The notes: generated by a model from the letters alone, not told the origin. Shown: positions 22,621 through 32,490, numbered from the stretch's first letter. The stretch is 32,824 bases of DNA from Caulobacteraceae bacterium (GCA_019748095.1 JAIEQA010000046.1:1-32824), one strand, 5' to 3'. A program made the numbers and translations.

Positions 22621-22762
22621 TCTCGATCCCGTCTCTATAGGGCCCGCCGTCCGCCCCGAACCGCGCCGCCGCCTGCCGGGACGACAGACCGTCCTCTTTC
22701 GCGGCGATCGCACAATCCGGCAGAGCCAGGGGCCCCGTCCTGTCTTGGACGGACCGGCGATC

Positions 22763-24313
22763 CTAGAGGAAGCCGAGCCCTCGGGAGACCATGTTTCGCA
22801 GGTTGGGGAATATGACGTCGAGGTTGCTCTCGGAGACGCCCAGCCAGCGCCCCATCGTAGCGCCGTACTGATCGACCGAGGTGGTGGGGACAAGGTGGGA
22901 CCGGCTCATGTCCGGGTTGCGGAACGCGTCGATGTCGACGCCCAGTGTGGGATACTGGCCGTAAATATCGCCGCCGCGCACCGACCCGCCCATCACCAGA
23001 TGATGTCCGCCCCAGGCGTGATCCGTCCCGTCGCCGTTGGTGGTGAAGGTCCGCGAGAAGTCCGACGCCGTGAACGTCGTCACGGCGTTGCGCATGTTCA
23101 CGCCGCCGACGTTGCCCAGCGCCCCGTCGAAATAGGCCAGGGCGTGAGCGACCTTGGCCAGGTTGTTGCCCTGGGCAGTGTTCTGGAAGTCATGGGTATC
23201 CCAACCCCCCAGGCTGACGAAAAAGACCTGGCGGCGGATCCCGAGGGTCGGGGCGGCCGCGATCATCCGGGCCACGGCCTGAAGCTGGACGGCCAGATTG
23301 TTGATCTCGATCGCCCCCGTGATCGGGTTCCTATAAGGGGAGGCCGCAGGCACGGCGCTCACTGCCGGGGCGGCAAAGGCGTTGTTCAGCGTCGTCGAGG
23401 CACCGATCGACCGGCTGGTGGTCGTCGCATAGTCGGCGGCGAACAGGCTGGCGGTATTGGTATCGGTGATCATCTCGCGTACCCGGCCGGGCGCGACGGT
23501 CGAGCCGAACAGGCTGTTTCCCGACTGGCCGGCGATGACCACGGCGGGCTGGGCTCCGGTGCTCATCTGGTACTGGACCACGTTCTGGCCCGACAGGAAG
23601 ACGGCGTTGCCACCCGTCGAGACCGCGGTGAACAGCGACGACGTTCCGTTCTGGCTGGAGAGCAGATCGCCGAACCGGCCGCCCCAGCCGGTGCGAGCCC
23701 CCTCGGTCTGGCCCGCCTGCCAGGTCGACTGCTGGTCGTTGTGCGAAAACAGGTTGTCGGGGAAGGGAACCGTGCGGGCCTCGAACTGGGCCTTGGTGAT
23801 CGGGCGTATCAGGGTGCCGACGTTGGCCACGACCGCCAGACGGTTGGCATCGAACAGGTCCTTTACCGGCTGCAGGAAGGGATGCAGGGCGAAGGTCCGA
23901 ACAGAGGCGTTGGTGCCCGCGGGAATGGGGTTTGGCGTACGGGGGACGATCGGCAGGACCCCACCCCAGGCCTCCGGCGAGCCGGCGGACGCGACGCGAC
24001 CGGTGACAGGGCTGGTAGCGCCCACCGGCGTCGGCGGCGTCCCGACCGGCATCAGGGCGATGGGGTCGTTACCGGTGTTGCGCGCCGCGAAATACCGGCC
24101 CCAGCTGTCGTTATCGGTGGCCAGCACCATGTTGTGGCTGTCGTTGCCGCCGAACAGGAAGACGCAGACCAGGGCCTTGTAGTCGGGGGCGCTCTGGCTG
24201 GCAGCGCTGCCGGCGGCGGCCAGCTGGGCGGCAAAGGGCGCGGCGGCCCCCAGCATGGACAGGCCCCCTCCGATGCGGAGCAGCTGGCGGCGGTCATAGT
24301 TTGCGTGGGTCAT
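22763..24313 (-). CDS. DUF1501 exported protein
   Basis: This 516-residue protein has an N-terminal Tat-like signal (DRRQLLRIGGGLSMLGAAAP), though the canonical double-Arg motif is loose. It is followed by a DUF1501 domain: ALVCVFLFGGNDSHNMVLAT near residue 47, SLGGWDTHDFQNT near 365, FTASDFSRTF and DHAWGGHHLVMGG near 420. This DHAWGGHH block is the family hallmark, recalling sulfatase/alkaline-phosphatase-like folds. The biochemical role is not established. It is encoded ten bases after the DUF1800 gene, and the two families are very often paired, so a joint periplasmic role is likely. Length is normal, and no break is seen. Confidence 0.92.
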   Translation of the reverse strand: MTHANYDRRQLLRIGGGLSMLGAAAPFAAQLAAAGSAASQSAPDYKALVCVFLFGGNDSHNMVLATDNDSWGRYFAARNTGNDPIALMPVGTPPTPVGATSPVTGRVASAGSPEAWGGVLPIVPRTPNPIPAGTNASVRTFALHPFLQPVKDLFDANRLAVVANVGTLIRPITKAQFEARTVPFPDNLFSHNDQQSTWQAGQTEGARTGWGGRFGDLLSSQNGTSSLFTAVSTGGNAVFLSGQNVVQYQMSTGAQPAVVIAGQSGNSLFGSTVAPGRVREMITDTNTASLFAADYATTTSRSIGASTTLNNAFAAPAVSAVPAASPYRNPITGAIEINNLAVQLQAVARMIAAAPTLGIRRQVFFVSLGGWDTHDFQNTAQGNNLAKVAHALAYFDGALGNVGGVNMRNAVTTFTASDFSRTFTTNGDGTDHAWGGHHLVMGGSVRGGDIYGQYPTLGVDIDAFRNPDMSRSHLVPTTSVDQYGATMGRWLGVSESNLDVIFPNLRNMVSRGLGFL

Positions 24314-24323
24314 CGTCCCGCCC

Positions 24324-26060
24324 TCACCGCTGAACCAGATATTCGGGCGAGACCATCGTCATATAGACCGCGAGCCTCGCCCGGTTGAGCAGGGCTGTGT
24401 CGATGGCAGCCTGGTTGGCACCCGTCGCGGCCGGGATGGCGACCGAGTTGACGCTCTCGACAATGCGGGCGCGCAGCGTCGACGACATCTGGCCATACAG
24501 AAGCATCCGGTTCATCCGGTCGGCCAGCGCGTTGGCATCGTTGGCGATGGCAACCTCGCGCACATAGGCCGAGCGCACATCCGCGCCCATGCCGATGCCG
24601 TTGCCGATCGCGGCCTGCATGGTGTTGGCATAGCCGGCGACGGTCACTTCATCGACGATCTGGAACTCGGGCACCGTCAGGTTCTGTGCGCCGGCACGGG
24701 TGTTCGGCGGCACATAGCCCGGCCGGAAGAAGTTGAAGACCGAAGGGCTGGCAAGGGCAGACTGGCCCAGAGAGGTGTTCGCGCTGGTCGAGTTCAGCAG
24801 GTAGTTGCCGCTGACCGAGGTTGCGCCGAAGGCGCGCATCCAGTTGGTCATGCGGATCATCGGCTCGCGGATCTTGCCGAACGTGGCGCTGTTGGCCGCG
24901 TTGATATCGCGCGCCTCGGCGTCCGTAAGGATCGTGCGAACCACCGCCGCGAGGTCGCCGCGCACGCCCGAGCCGTTGTTGGCGAATGCACTCGAGCAGC
25001 GGCTGACATAGCCGCCCGACGGGTTGGACGTCACCAGCCGCTGGATCAGCTGTTTGCAGAAAAAGGGGGGGACGTTGACGTTGTTGAAAATGGTGTCCAG
25101 CGCGATCCGCAGGTCGGCGGAGGCGTCGTTGTTGCCCGCCGGGATGGTCACGCCCAGGAAGGTCTTGGCCGTGATGGAATGATGCTGCGGATAGACGATC
25201 ATCGGCCGGACGGCCGCGTCCACATCGCGGTTACGGCCGAAGAAGGTCTGGTTGGTCGGGGTCGGGTGGTACCAGCTGAAGCCGGTAAAGACCTTGGCCA
25301 GATTCGAGATGTCGGCGGGCGTATAGGTCGGGATCGGCTCGCCCTGGGCGTTCCGACGCACGGTACCGTCCGGGTTCAGCTCCTGGACGCCGATCGACAT
25401 CAGCTGCATGACCTCGCGGGCATAGTTCTCGTCCGGCGTACGGGCCGTCGCCGGGTCCTCGCGCTGGTTGGCCAGATGGGTCAGATAGATGCCCATCATC
25501 GGATGCAGCGATACCTGCTCCAGCAGGGTGCGGTAGTTGCCGAAGGCGTTGGCCCCCAGCATGTCGTAATAGGACGCCGCGCCCCGAACATCGATATTGG
25601 CATCGGTCATGGAGATGACGAAGATTTCCGAGAGGGCCAGCTTCATGCGCTCGCGCAGCTGGGCCTGACCCGTCGCGGAATACAGCCAGAAACTCTCGTA
25701 GAACTGGTTGGGGCTGAGGATGGCTTGCGGGTTGGTCAGCCGGATCTGCGCCAGGCGGTTCTCGACATAGACCTGGTGCGAGGCCGAGGGCAGGGCGATC
25801 TGGGCGTTGATCCAGGCACCATAGCCCTGCGCCTTGACCGCCTCGATCTCTGCATCGGTCGGGCCGAACGTGGCCTGGGTCAGGAACTTGGCGGCCTCGG
25901 CGTCGGAGATCACGGCCGCCGGGGGCGGCGTCGGACCACCGCCGCCACCACTATTGCCTTCTCCACCACCTCCGCCGCCGCCGCACGAAGCCAGGCCAAC
26001 GAGCAGTGCCACCGGCAGGGCAAGGCGTCTGGCTCTGGTAAATAGGCTGTGTTCGCTCAC
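24324..26060 (-). CDS. DUF1800 lipoprotein, partner of DUF1501
   Basis: This 578-residue protein starts at a GTG preceded by GGGGGACA. A lipoprotein signal ends in LVGLASC (Cys26 the lipidated residue), followed by a Gly-rich and Pro-rich linker (27-50). The DUF1800 domain fills the rest: AAKFLTQATFGPTDAEIEAV, YAREVMQLMSIGVQELNPDG, and VPPFFCKQLIQRLVTSNPSG are typical. The predicted place is the periplasmic face of a membrane. Function is unknown. It stands first in a two-gene operon with DUF1501. Confidence 0.92.
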   Translation of the reverse strand: MSEHSLFTRARRLALPVALLVGLASCGGGGGGGEGNSGGGGGPTPPPAAVISDAEAAKFLTQATFGPTDAEIEAVKAQGYGAWINAQIALPSASHQVYVENRLAQIRLTNPQAILSPNQFYESFWLYSATGQAQLRERMKLALSEIFVISMTDANIDVRGAASYYDMLGANAFGNYRTLLEQVSLHPMMGIYLTHLANQREDPATARTPDENYAREVMQLMSIGVQELNPDGTVRRNAQGEPIPTYTPADISNLAKVFTGFSWYHPTPTNQTFFGRNRDVDAAVRPMIVYPQHHSITAKTFLGVTIPAGNNDASADLRIALDTIFNNVNVPPFFCKQLIQRLVTSNPSGGYVSRCSSAFANNGSGVRGDLAAVVRTILTDAEARDINAANSATFGKIREPMIRMTNWMRAFGATSVSGNYLLNSTSANTSLGQSALASPSVFNFFRPGYVPPNTRAGAQNLTVPEFQIVDEVTVAGYANTMQAAIGNGIGMGADVRSAYVREVAIANDANALADRMNRMLLYGQMSSTLRARIVESVNSVAIPAATGANQAAIDTALLNRARLAVYMTMVSPEYLVQR

Positions 26061-26260
26061 GGCTGTCCCCCGACCCCGGTGTCGTACGATGACCTCAGGA
26101 GCCTAGAACGCGAAGTATGAAGAGAATCCGTCGTGATCTGGCAGCGCACGTGGCTCTGGACCGGGCGGTATTGCAGCAGGTGATCCGCCGAACACTCCCG
26201 CTTCGGGTGCTCCGGAGCATGAGAGCGGTTCAGGTCTCTCGGGGCAGACTGCCGGAAGGC

Positions 26261-26884
26261 TCAGACCCTGGCCTCGCCCCATTCGCTCCAGCCCAGAATG
26301 CGGGGCGTTCCGGGCAGGTAGATCCCTTGAGAATGGTCGATGACGAACCCCGCGCGAGCGATGGCATTGGTGATCGGGCGGCTCAGATGGCAACCGCCGG
26401 CCATGGCCTTCCAGACCGGCTCGACGCGCCGCTGCCAGGTTGCCACTCCGGCGTCCGGCGCAAGGCCGTGCTCGGCGAAAAGGAAGCGGCCGCCGGGCCG
26501 CAGCACCCGCCTCGCCTCCGCAAGCGCGTCCTCCGGCGACTGCACCGAACACAGGGTGAAGGTACAGACCACGCAGTCGAAGCTGCCGGTCTCGAAAGGC
26601 AGGGCCTCGGCGATGCCCTCATGGACCTCGACCCTGAGGCCCTCCGGCCGGGGCGCAGCCAGGGCCCGCTGGCGCAGCGCCTCGGAGGGATCGACGCCCA
26701 CCACGCTCCGGACCCGGGACGGGTCGTAGAAGCGCAGGTTGAGACCGCCGCCGATGCCGAGCTCCAGCACCTCGCCGAAGGCGGTCGGCACCACTTTCTG
26801 ACGCTGCTTCATGACCGGTTTGCTGGCGCAGGCGCAGCTGACCAGCCGCGGCATCACATGCCGGTCCCATATCCCCATGGTCAT
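26261..26884 (-). CDS. Class I SAM-dependent methyltransferase
   Basis: This 207-residue protein of the Methyltransf_11 group has motif I VLELGIGGGLNLRFY (about 39-53), the acidic end of beta-2 in VVGVDPSEALR, and motif IV-like SFDCVVCTFTLCSV, followed by ALAEARRVLRPGGRFLFAEH. The family methylates varied small molecules or lipids; the substrate cannot be read from the sequence. A second in-frame ATG two codons on (26876-26878) is an equally good start, since GGACGGG lies just upstream of both. No operon partner is adjacent: the gap to DUF1800 is 200 bases and to the next minus-strand gene over 230. Confidence 0.85.
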   Translation of the reverse strand: MTMGIWDRHVMPRLVSCACASKPVMKQRQKVVPTAFGEVLELGIGGGLNLRFYDPSRVRSVVGVDPSEALRQRALAAPRPEGLRVEVHEGIAEALPFETGSFDCVVCTFTLCSVQSPEDALAEARRVLRPGGRFLFAEHGLAPDAGVATWQRRVEPVWKAMAGGCHLSRPITNAIARAGFVIDHSQGIYLPGTPRILGWSEWGEARV

Positions 26885-27121
26885 CCCGTCCGTGTTCTCT
26901 TTCCCCCGGGCCCCCGCCGCACATCAGGTGCCGCAACAGGGCCCGGACAAAGGCCCGGTGTGTGTCGCCCGCCAGTCCTTGTCGGCTCACCGGAGGCCCG
27001 TGAGCCTACAGTGACTGGCTCCGGCATCAATTGCACGGACGCCTGCGCCAGGGACAGTGATCCGGTTTGCGGGGTGCAGATCACGGGCGGATCAAAGACG
27101 AACAACCTGCAGCACAGCCGG

Positions 27122-27673
27122 TCAGGGATTGGGCGGGCAACGCACGAAATCGGTCTGCGAGCCGTCGGCGAGTTGCCACCTCATGCGTGTTGCATCGATA
27201 GCCGTCAGTCTGACCGGGCTTTTCTTTGCGGGGACCTCGCCCTCCACCCCCATCTCGAAAATCTTGACGGATTCAAACCTCAGGACGTCGCCCGCGAGAA
27301 CCCATCGGCCGCCCTCGCCCTCGAGGCCGTAGGTGCCATCGGGGAAGAAGCCTATGGCCTCGCCACTGTTGCAGCTCTCTGTCGATCCCGCCCATGAACC
27401 GACCAGCGCGTCCATGGCCGCCGGGTCGTCCTTGACCGCGAGGGTCAGGTCGCGTCCGGCACCGGGACTGTTCAGACGTTGATCAGAGGGATCAATCTCG
27501 TCGGAGAATGCATCGGGCGCGGCGTTCGTCTGTGCCCCGTCCGAGGCCTCCCGGGAAGCCGCGAGAGTCTGGCCTTGTGCTCCGTTGTCTGATTGGGGCG
27601 CATCGCTACAGGAAGCCAGGATCACCAGCATGAGCAGGCCCGTTGCCAGTCGCTGTGTATCGAAAACACGCAT
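27122..27673 (-). CDS. Putative lipoprotein, unknown function
   Basis: This 183-residue protein has a signal peptide and lipobox LASC (Cys about residue 22), a low-complexity polar linker (about 24-85), and a small C-terminal domain (about 88-180). The domain begins MDALVGSWAGSTESCNSGEA and includes FFPDGTYGLEGEGGRWVLAG, a lipocalin-like beta-barrel style, and ends DFVRCPPNP. It is probably anchored in an envelope membrane. The start is supported by AAGGAAG about ten bases upstream. I do not recognise a named family. It lies alone, with over 200 bases on each side. Confidence 0.78.
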   Translation of the reverse strand: MRVFDTQRLATGLLMLVILASCSDAPQSDNGAQGQTLAASREASDGAQTNAAPDAFSDEIDPSDQRLNSPGAGRDLTLAVKDDPAAMDALVGSWAGSTESCNSGEAIGFFPDGTYGLEGEGGRWVLAGDVLRFESVKIFEMGVEGEVPAKKSPVRLTAIDATRMRWQLADGSQTDFVRCPPNP

Positions 27674-27881
27674 GAGTATTTCTTCTTCCTTTCTTTGGGC
27701 GATATCGGTTTGAAGGGATCCTGCGGTCGTATCCGTTCTGACGAAGATTTGCGTCCGGTGCCGTTTCGATCAACTCTCGTCTATTGATCCTCGAGTTCAT
27801 GCAATCGGGCCGGGCTGGCAGGCCGGTGCGCGGCGTGCAGCCGGGGTGCGTGATGTTTCGGGCTCCCGCAGCCGGGGGGGA

Positions 27882-28547
27882 TCAGACCTGCAGATCGCCC
27901 CGTCTCATGGCGGCATAGACGGCCTCGCCGCGGGAGTTGACCTCCAGCTTTCGATAGATGGCCTTCACATGGTTGCCGACGGTGAGCGGCGAGATGCCCA
28001 GCGACCGCGCGGCCTCCTTGTAGCTCTGGCCGCGCGCAAAGACCTGGAGCAGCTCGATCTCCCGGGGGGTCAGATGCTCCAGCCCGGGTTCGATCCGCAC
28101 GACCGGATCGGGCTCACGCTGGCGCAGGCGGTCGAGCAGATAGACGGCTGCGGACGCGCTGATGGGGGCCCCGTCCATCAGGGTGACGTGGATCCCCTCG
28201 AGGATGACTTCGGATGAACTGTCCTTGAGCAGATAGCCGTCGGCCCCGGCGCTGAGCGCGGTCACGACCGTGTCCCGATCACCGAAGGCCGTCACGACCA
28301 AAGTCTTGCAGCGCGACCCGGCCTTCAGCTCGGGGATGAAGTCCAGACCGCTGCCGTCGGGCAGGCCGATGTCGGAGAGGACCAGATCGGGGTCGAGCGG
28401 GATCATCGCACGGGCCTCGGCAATGGTGCCGGCGGTGGCGCAGATCTCGAGCGTCGGTGAGGCCGAGATGATGTCCACGAAATGCGCCATCACGTGGGGG
28501 TCATCCTCCAGAATGGCGATGCGGCGTGGTGGTTCGGCGTCGATCAT
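27882..28547 (-). CDS. NarL/FixJ-type response regulator
   Basis: This 221-residue protein has a receiver domain (about 8-125) with the acidic pair Glu14-Asp15-Asp16, phospho-acceptor Asp59 in LVLSDIGLPDGSGLDF, a Thr in VVTAFGD and Lys in LLKDSS. A LuxR-type helix-turn-helix follows (about 155-218; LTPREIELLQVFARGQSYKE, then AARSLGISPLTVGNHVKAIY). Its ATG overlaps the stop of the histidine kinase gene by four bases, so the pair forms one two-component system. Target genes are unknown; the divergent small exported protein at 30721 is one candidate. Confidence 0.94.
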   Translation of the reverse strand: MIDAEPPRRIAILEDDPHVMAHFVDIISASPTLEICATAGTIAEARAMIPLDPDLVLSDIGLPDGSGLDFIPELKAGSRCKTLVVTAFGDRDTVVTALSAGADGYLLKDSSSEVILEGIHVTLMDGAPISASAAVYLLDRLRQREPDPVVRIEPGLEHLTPREIELLQVFARGQSYKEAARSLGISPLTVGNHVKAIYRKLEVNSRGEAVYAAMRRGDLQV

Positions 28548-30493
28548 GGGTCCTTCCGGGGCAGCCGCAGGATCAGCACGACATGGGTGCCGGCCCCGGC
28601 GTCCTGGATCTCGACCGTCGCTCCGACGAGCGCGGCGCGGCTCTGCATGTTGCGCAGGCCATGGCCCGACGGCCCCCGTGCGGCCAGTCCCCGGCCGTTG
28701 TCGCTGACCGTCAGGCGCACGGTATCGTCCTCTGCCCCCGGGGCGACGACGATCTCGATGCGGTCGCCGCCGGAGTGTTTCAGGGCGTTGGTCACCGCCT
28801 CCTGCAGGATGCGGAACACCTGCAGCACGACACGCGGGGGATAGTCGGGCAGGCGGGTATCGACCAGGCTGCTCCAGACCAGAACGAACCCGGCCTCCTC
28901 GATGCGGGGACGCACGCGGTCCTGGAACGTCGTCAGGGCAGAGGCCAGGCTCTCGCCGACCGAGTCCATGGAATCGATCATCAGCCGCATCTCGTCGATA
29001 ACCGCCTGCAGCCCTTCGGCCACGGCTGCGGGCTCGGCCTTGCCCCGTCGCGCGGCCAGCAGCATGCTCATCAACTGGCTTCCCAGACCGTCGTGCATAT
29101 CGCGCATGATGCGTCGGCGTTCGTCGTCGTGGGCCTGGCTGCGGACCAGTTCGCGCTCGCGCGCATGGGCGCTTTCCAGCTCGGCTTCACGCACGGCAAG
29201 CCTGTCCGCCAGCAGGGCGTTGAGGCTGACCGCAGAGCGGAACAGGGTGAAATTGCGCTGGAGGAAGGCGGCCACCAGTGCCAGCAACAGGAGCGGCGTG
29301 GAATCGAGCAGAAAGCCCCCCGGCGTCAGTCCGAAATGTTCCCCGATCGCGTCCATCACCACGCAGGTGGCGCAGATGGCGAGCAGGGCCGCTTCCAGCC
29401 GCCGGGGCTCCGGCGTCGTGGCGAAATGCCAGATCAGCCGGACCACCACCGCGACGCCGAGTGCGACCGACAACCAGACCCAGGCCAGGGCCGGGGCGTC
29501 GTAGCCCCCGGGCATGGGACGGGTCCAAAGCCAGACCGCACAGAAGCTCACGAACGCAAGGAAGACGCCGATCAGGACCAGCTGGAACCGGGGCCAGGGC
29601 CGCTCCGTCCAGGCGTCGATCAATCCCGCAAGGCTGATGGCGGTCAGGGCATTGACCACGAAGAACAGCCACAATCGCATCAGGCCGCCGAACGGCGGGT
29701 CCAGAACGAGGCCATACAGGACATAGGCCGTCCAGGCCCCGCCCAGCAGGGCCAGCCAGAGGGCAAAGCGGTTTTCGGGGGCGCGGAACGCCAGCATCAG
29801 GGCGAACAGGCCGATGATGGCCGTGGTCAGACCGGACAGCTGGCGGTAATCGACGGTCCGCCACATCCGCTCCTCGGCCCAGTGAGCGACCGCGGTCCAG
29901 GGGCCGAGGATCGGTGCGACCAGGTCACTGTAAGGCATTCCCTGCCGGACGGTGATGAACAGCAGTTCGTTGGCCCCGACCTTCAGCAGACCCGCCGGGA
30001 TGCGTTCGACCAACGGCCGCTGTCCCTCGAAGGATTGGTCGGGAAAGGTCATCTCGCCCCGCGAGGAGATGGTCGAACCGTTGACCTGAACGACGAAGTT
30101 GTCGACCTGCTGATAGGCGGCGAGACCCAGACCCTCTGCGGGCACCGCGGCCAGATCGAAGCGCAGCTTCAGCGCCAGATAGACCGGCTCGCAGCATTCG
30201 GTATGGGGCAGTTCGACCGGCTGATACCGCGCCTGCGCCGCCGCGACGGCCGTCGGCTTGGGCAGGCGGGCCAGCGTTGTTTCGGTAAAGGCGATGCGGT
30301 CGAGGTCGGGGGTGGCCGGCTTGGGCCAGAGCGGCGAGGCGTAAAAGCCCCAGAAGGCCGCCTGCACAAGGACGATCACCACCAGAAAGCCGATCAGGTC
30401 GCGCAGACGCAGCGACAGGCCGGGCAAAAGGACCGAGAGTCTTCGGTCCAGCCATGTCGCCGGCTGACCGGTCGACGCAGGTCTGTCTGTCAT
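28544..30493 (-). CDS. Membrane sensor histidine kinase, NarL-partner type
   Basis: This 649-residue kinase has a first membrane segment (about 30-50), an extracytoplasmic domain (about 50-190), then about seven membrane segments (about 195-390) in a 7TMR-like arrangement. A cytoplasmic coiled linker leads to a HisKA_3 dimerisation domain, with His467 in MRDMHDGLGSQLMSMLL, and an HATPase_c domain (about 555-645) with ILQEAVTNALKHS and VSDNGRGL. The signal sensed is unknown. GGGGGGG four bases before the ATG at 30491-30493 supports this start; a frame open from 30682 would add 63 residues unlike a signal or membrane segment. It overlaps its response regulator by four bases. Confidence 0.92.
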   Translation of the reverse strand: MTDRPASTGQPATWLDRRLSVLLPGLSLRLRDLIGFLVVIVLVQAAFWGFYASPLWPKPATPDLDRIAFTETTLARLPKPTAVAAAQARYQPVELPHTECCEPVYLALKLRFDLAAVPAEGLGLAAYQQVDNFVVQVNGSTISSRGEMTFPDQSFEGQRPLVERIPAGLLKVGANELLFITVRQGMPYSDLVAPILGPWTAVAHWAEERMWRTVDYRQLSGLTTAIIGLFALMLAFRAPENRFALWLALLGGAWTAYVLYGLVLDPPFGGLMRLWLFFVVNALTAISLAGLIDAWTERPWPRFQLVLIGVFLAFVSFCAVWLWTRPMPGGYDAPALAWVWLSVALGVAVVVRLIWHFATTPEPRRLEAALLAICATCVVMDAIGEHFGLTPGGFLLDSTPLLLLALVAAFLQRNFTLFRSAVSLNALLADRLAVREAELESAHARERELVRSQAHDDERRRIMRDMHDGLGSQLMSMLLAARRGKAEPAAVAEGLQAVIDEMRLMIDSMDSVGESLASALTTFQDRVRPRIEEAGFVLVWSSLVDTRLPDYPPRVVLQVFRILQEAVTNALKHSGGDRIEIVVAPGAEDDTVRLTVSDNGRGLAARGPSGHGLRNMQSRAALVGATVEIQDAGAGTHVVLILRLPRKDP

Positions 30494-30720
30494 GCCGCCC
30501 CCCCGGCGATCCAGTGTGAGCCGCAGCCCGCCGTCAGATCTTTTGTCCGTCGCCAGGGTCGCCGCAATCTCGAGTGGCCGCCACCACCATATCCATGGTG
30601 CTGTCGGGGCGGCAAGCGAATGGTCAAGCTGCGAAGCGTCAGGACAGGCCGGCCACAAGGGCGACGGGCGCTCGACAGCCATTCAGGGCGCACGGCGCCA
30701 CAACAGGAAAGACAGCCACC

Positions 30721-31179
30721 ATGAAACGGGTCGCTACGGCAACCGCTCTCGCCCTCGCCTGCCTCGCAGGCTCTGCCGCCGCGCAGGACGCAAGCCTTAC
30801 CGCCAGCTATGGCGAGGTTCGTCTGAGCGCCGGGTTCACGCCCGATCCCTATACCGTCAACGTCCAGGCGGGCGGAAGCATCAACGGGGGCAATCTGCCC
30901 GGTTCATGCACCGGATATATCGCCGCGGCCCCGGATTTCGAGGTGACCTATTCGGCCGGGTCGTTCCCGCTGGTTTTCCGGACCCGGTCCAGTGCGGATA
31001 CCACGCTGATCATCAACGGGCCTGACGGCCGGTGGTATTGCGACGACGACAGCTATGGCGACGGTGATGCACAGGTCCGGTTCGACCGGCCCCAGAGCGG
31101 CACCTATGACGTCTGGGTGGGCACGTTCAGTTCCGGCAGCACGGCCTCGGCCCGCCTGCTGATCACCGAAACCCCCTGA
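30721..31179 (+). CDS. Small exported protein with PPC-like domain
   Basis: This 152-residue protein has a signal peptide cleaved after about residue 21 (AGSAAA-QD). The mature domain is beta-rich: LSAGFTPDPYTVNVQAGGSI, then VTYSAGSFPLVFRTRSSADT, and LIINGPDGRWYCDDDSYGDG, ending GTYDVWVGTFSSGSTASARL. This resembles bacterial pre-peptidase C-terminal (PPC) domains found alone in periplasmic proteins. Two cysteines (near 60 and 112) could form a disulfide. AGGAAAG about nine bases upstream fits the start. It is divergent from the histidine kinase gene with a 227-base gap and ends at a strong terminator. Confidence 0.82.
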   Translation: MKRVATATALALACLAGSAAAQDASLTASYGEVRLSAGFTPDPYTVNVQAGGSINGGNLPGSCTGYIAAAPDFEVTYSAGSFPLVFRTRSSADTTLIINGPDGRWYCDDDSYGDGDAQVRFDRPQSGTYDVWVGTFSSGSTASARLLITETP

Positions 31180-31200
31180 CCAACCCACCAGCACCGGAAC

Positions 31201-31240
31201 GCCGCCGCCGCACCTGCGGCGGCGGCCTTTCGGCTTGTTT
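31201..31240 (+). terminator. Rho-independent terminator
   Basis: Perfect 11-bp arms GCCGCCGCCGC and GCGGCGGCGGC enclose the loop ACCT and are followed by CTTTCGGCTTGTTT. It ends the PPC-like gene and separates it from the TMEM43-family gene. Confidence 0.8.
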
Positions 31241-31261
31241 ACAGAATACAGGACCTCTCTC

Positions 31262-32428
31262 ATGTCACCTGACCGGATCACCCGGACGACCCACCGGTCG
31301 TGGTTTCAGCGCATCGGCTCGGCCTTTACCGGAATGCTCACCGGCCTCGTCCTCGCGGCCCTCGGTATCGCCGTTCTGGGCTGGAACGAGGCCCGTTCGA
31401 TCGCGCAGATGCGCGGCCTCAGCGAGGGCGCAGGCATGGTCGTCCCGGCCCCCCTGGCCGCGATAGATCCTGCCAATGAGGGGCGGCTGGTTCATCTCTC
31501 GGGCCTGTTGAGGGTCGAGGGGCAGCGCACTGACGCCCTGAGTGGCGTCAGCGCCGAGGGTGTCAGCCTCAAGCGGTCGGTCGAACTTTATCAGTGGAGC
31601 GAGACCCGCAGCAGCGAGACGCGGACCAAGCTGGGCGGTGGCGAGGAGACGGTCACGACCTACAGCTACGCGCGCGAATGGTCGTCCACGCCGGAGGACT
31701 CGGCGCAGTTCCACACGCCCCAGGGACATGAGAACCCGGCCCCGCTGCTGGCTGACACCCTGGTATCCGCTGAAGAGGGTCAGGTGGGTGCCTATCGCGC
31801 GGACCGGCGGCTTCTCGACGCCTTCCAGCCGTCCATCCCGGTCGTGGTGAGCCCGGAGGACGCGCGGACCCTGTCGACGGCCCTGTCCCGCCCGGTTCGG
31901 GTCGAGGCCGACGCCCTCTATGTCGGGCTGGACCCGGCTCGCCCGGCGGTGGGCGATATCCGCATCCGCTATACGGCGGCACCGGCCGGGTCCGTCAGCG
32001 TGGTGGCGGCCCAGAGCGGCGGCGCGCTGGCCCCGTTCACCACGCGCAGCGGGGCAGAGATCTTCCTCGTGACGCCGGGGATGGCGACCGCGCAGGAGAT
32101 GCTTCAGCAGGCGAGGGACGGCAACCAGCTCCTCACCTGGCTCCTGCGCCTTGGTGGTGTGGTCGGCCTGATCGTCGGCTTCGGCCTGATCCTCGCACCC
32201 TTGCCGACCCTGGCCGACGTCCTGCCACCGCTGGGCGCGGTCGTCCGCTTCGGTACCGGGACCCTGGCCACGATCGGTGGGGTGGCGGTCGGCGTGGTGG
32301 TGATCGCCGTGGCCTGGTTCGCGGTCCGCCCCGTGTTTTCCCTGCTGAGCCTGGCCGCCATCGGGCTGGTTGTTGCGGCGGTCATCTGGCTCAGACGTCC
32401 CGGCAGGACCGCGCTCCGGATCGGCTGA
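31262..32428 (+). CDS. TMEM43-family membrane protein
   Basis: This 388-residue protein has an N-terminal membrane segment (about 20-42, followed by LGWNEARSIAQM), a large non-membrane region (about 60-290), and three or four C-terminal membrane segments (about 295-380). The pattern GWNEGRA-like after the first helix, SGLLRVEGQRTDALSGVSAE, LYQWSET and YSYAREWSS are hallmarks of the TMEM43 family, which occurs in bacteria and animals. The bacterial function is not established. AGGAC seven bases before the ATG supports this start. A TTG nine codons upstream is in frame but lies in the terminator tail and is unlikely. Confidence 0.9.
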   Translation: MSPDRITRTTHRSWFQRIGSAFTGMLTGLVLAALGIAVLGWNEARSIAQMRGLSEGAGMVVPAPLAAIDPANEGRLVHLSGLLRVEGQRTDALSGVSAEGVSLKRSVELYQWSETRSSETRTKLGGGEETVTTYSYAREWSSTPEDSAQFHTPQGHENPAPLLADTLVSAEEGQVGAYRADRRLLDAFQPSIPVVVSPEDARTLSTALSRPVRVEADALYVGLDPARPAVGDIRIRYTAAPAGSVSVVAAQSGGALAPFTTRSGAEIFLVTPGMATAQEMLQQARDGNQLLTWLLRLGGVVGLIVGFGLILAPLPTLADVLPPLGAVVRFGTGTLATIGGVAVGVVVIAVAWFAVRPVFSLLSLAAIGLVVAAVIWLRRPGRTALRIG

Positions 32429-32490
32429 GGCCTTCGTCCGGCGGCCTCAGTCGGCCAGACGTCTTGCATCGGGATATCCCCTCTCGTTCC

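Noticed and set aside
22475..24388. Plus-strand open frame opposite the DUF1501 gene
   Set aside because: It covers a well-defined DUF1501 gene on the other strand and has an Arg/Gly-rich composition typical of antisense frames.
28526..30724. Plus-strand open frame of over 700 codons opposite the histidine kinase
   Set aside because: High GC keeps the antisense frame open. The kinase on the minus strand has all expected motifs, and the plus frame encodes Gln/Gly/Arg-rich sequence without a fold.
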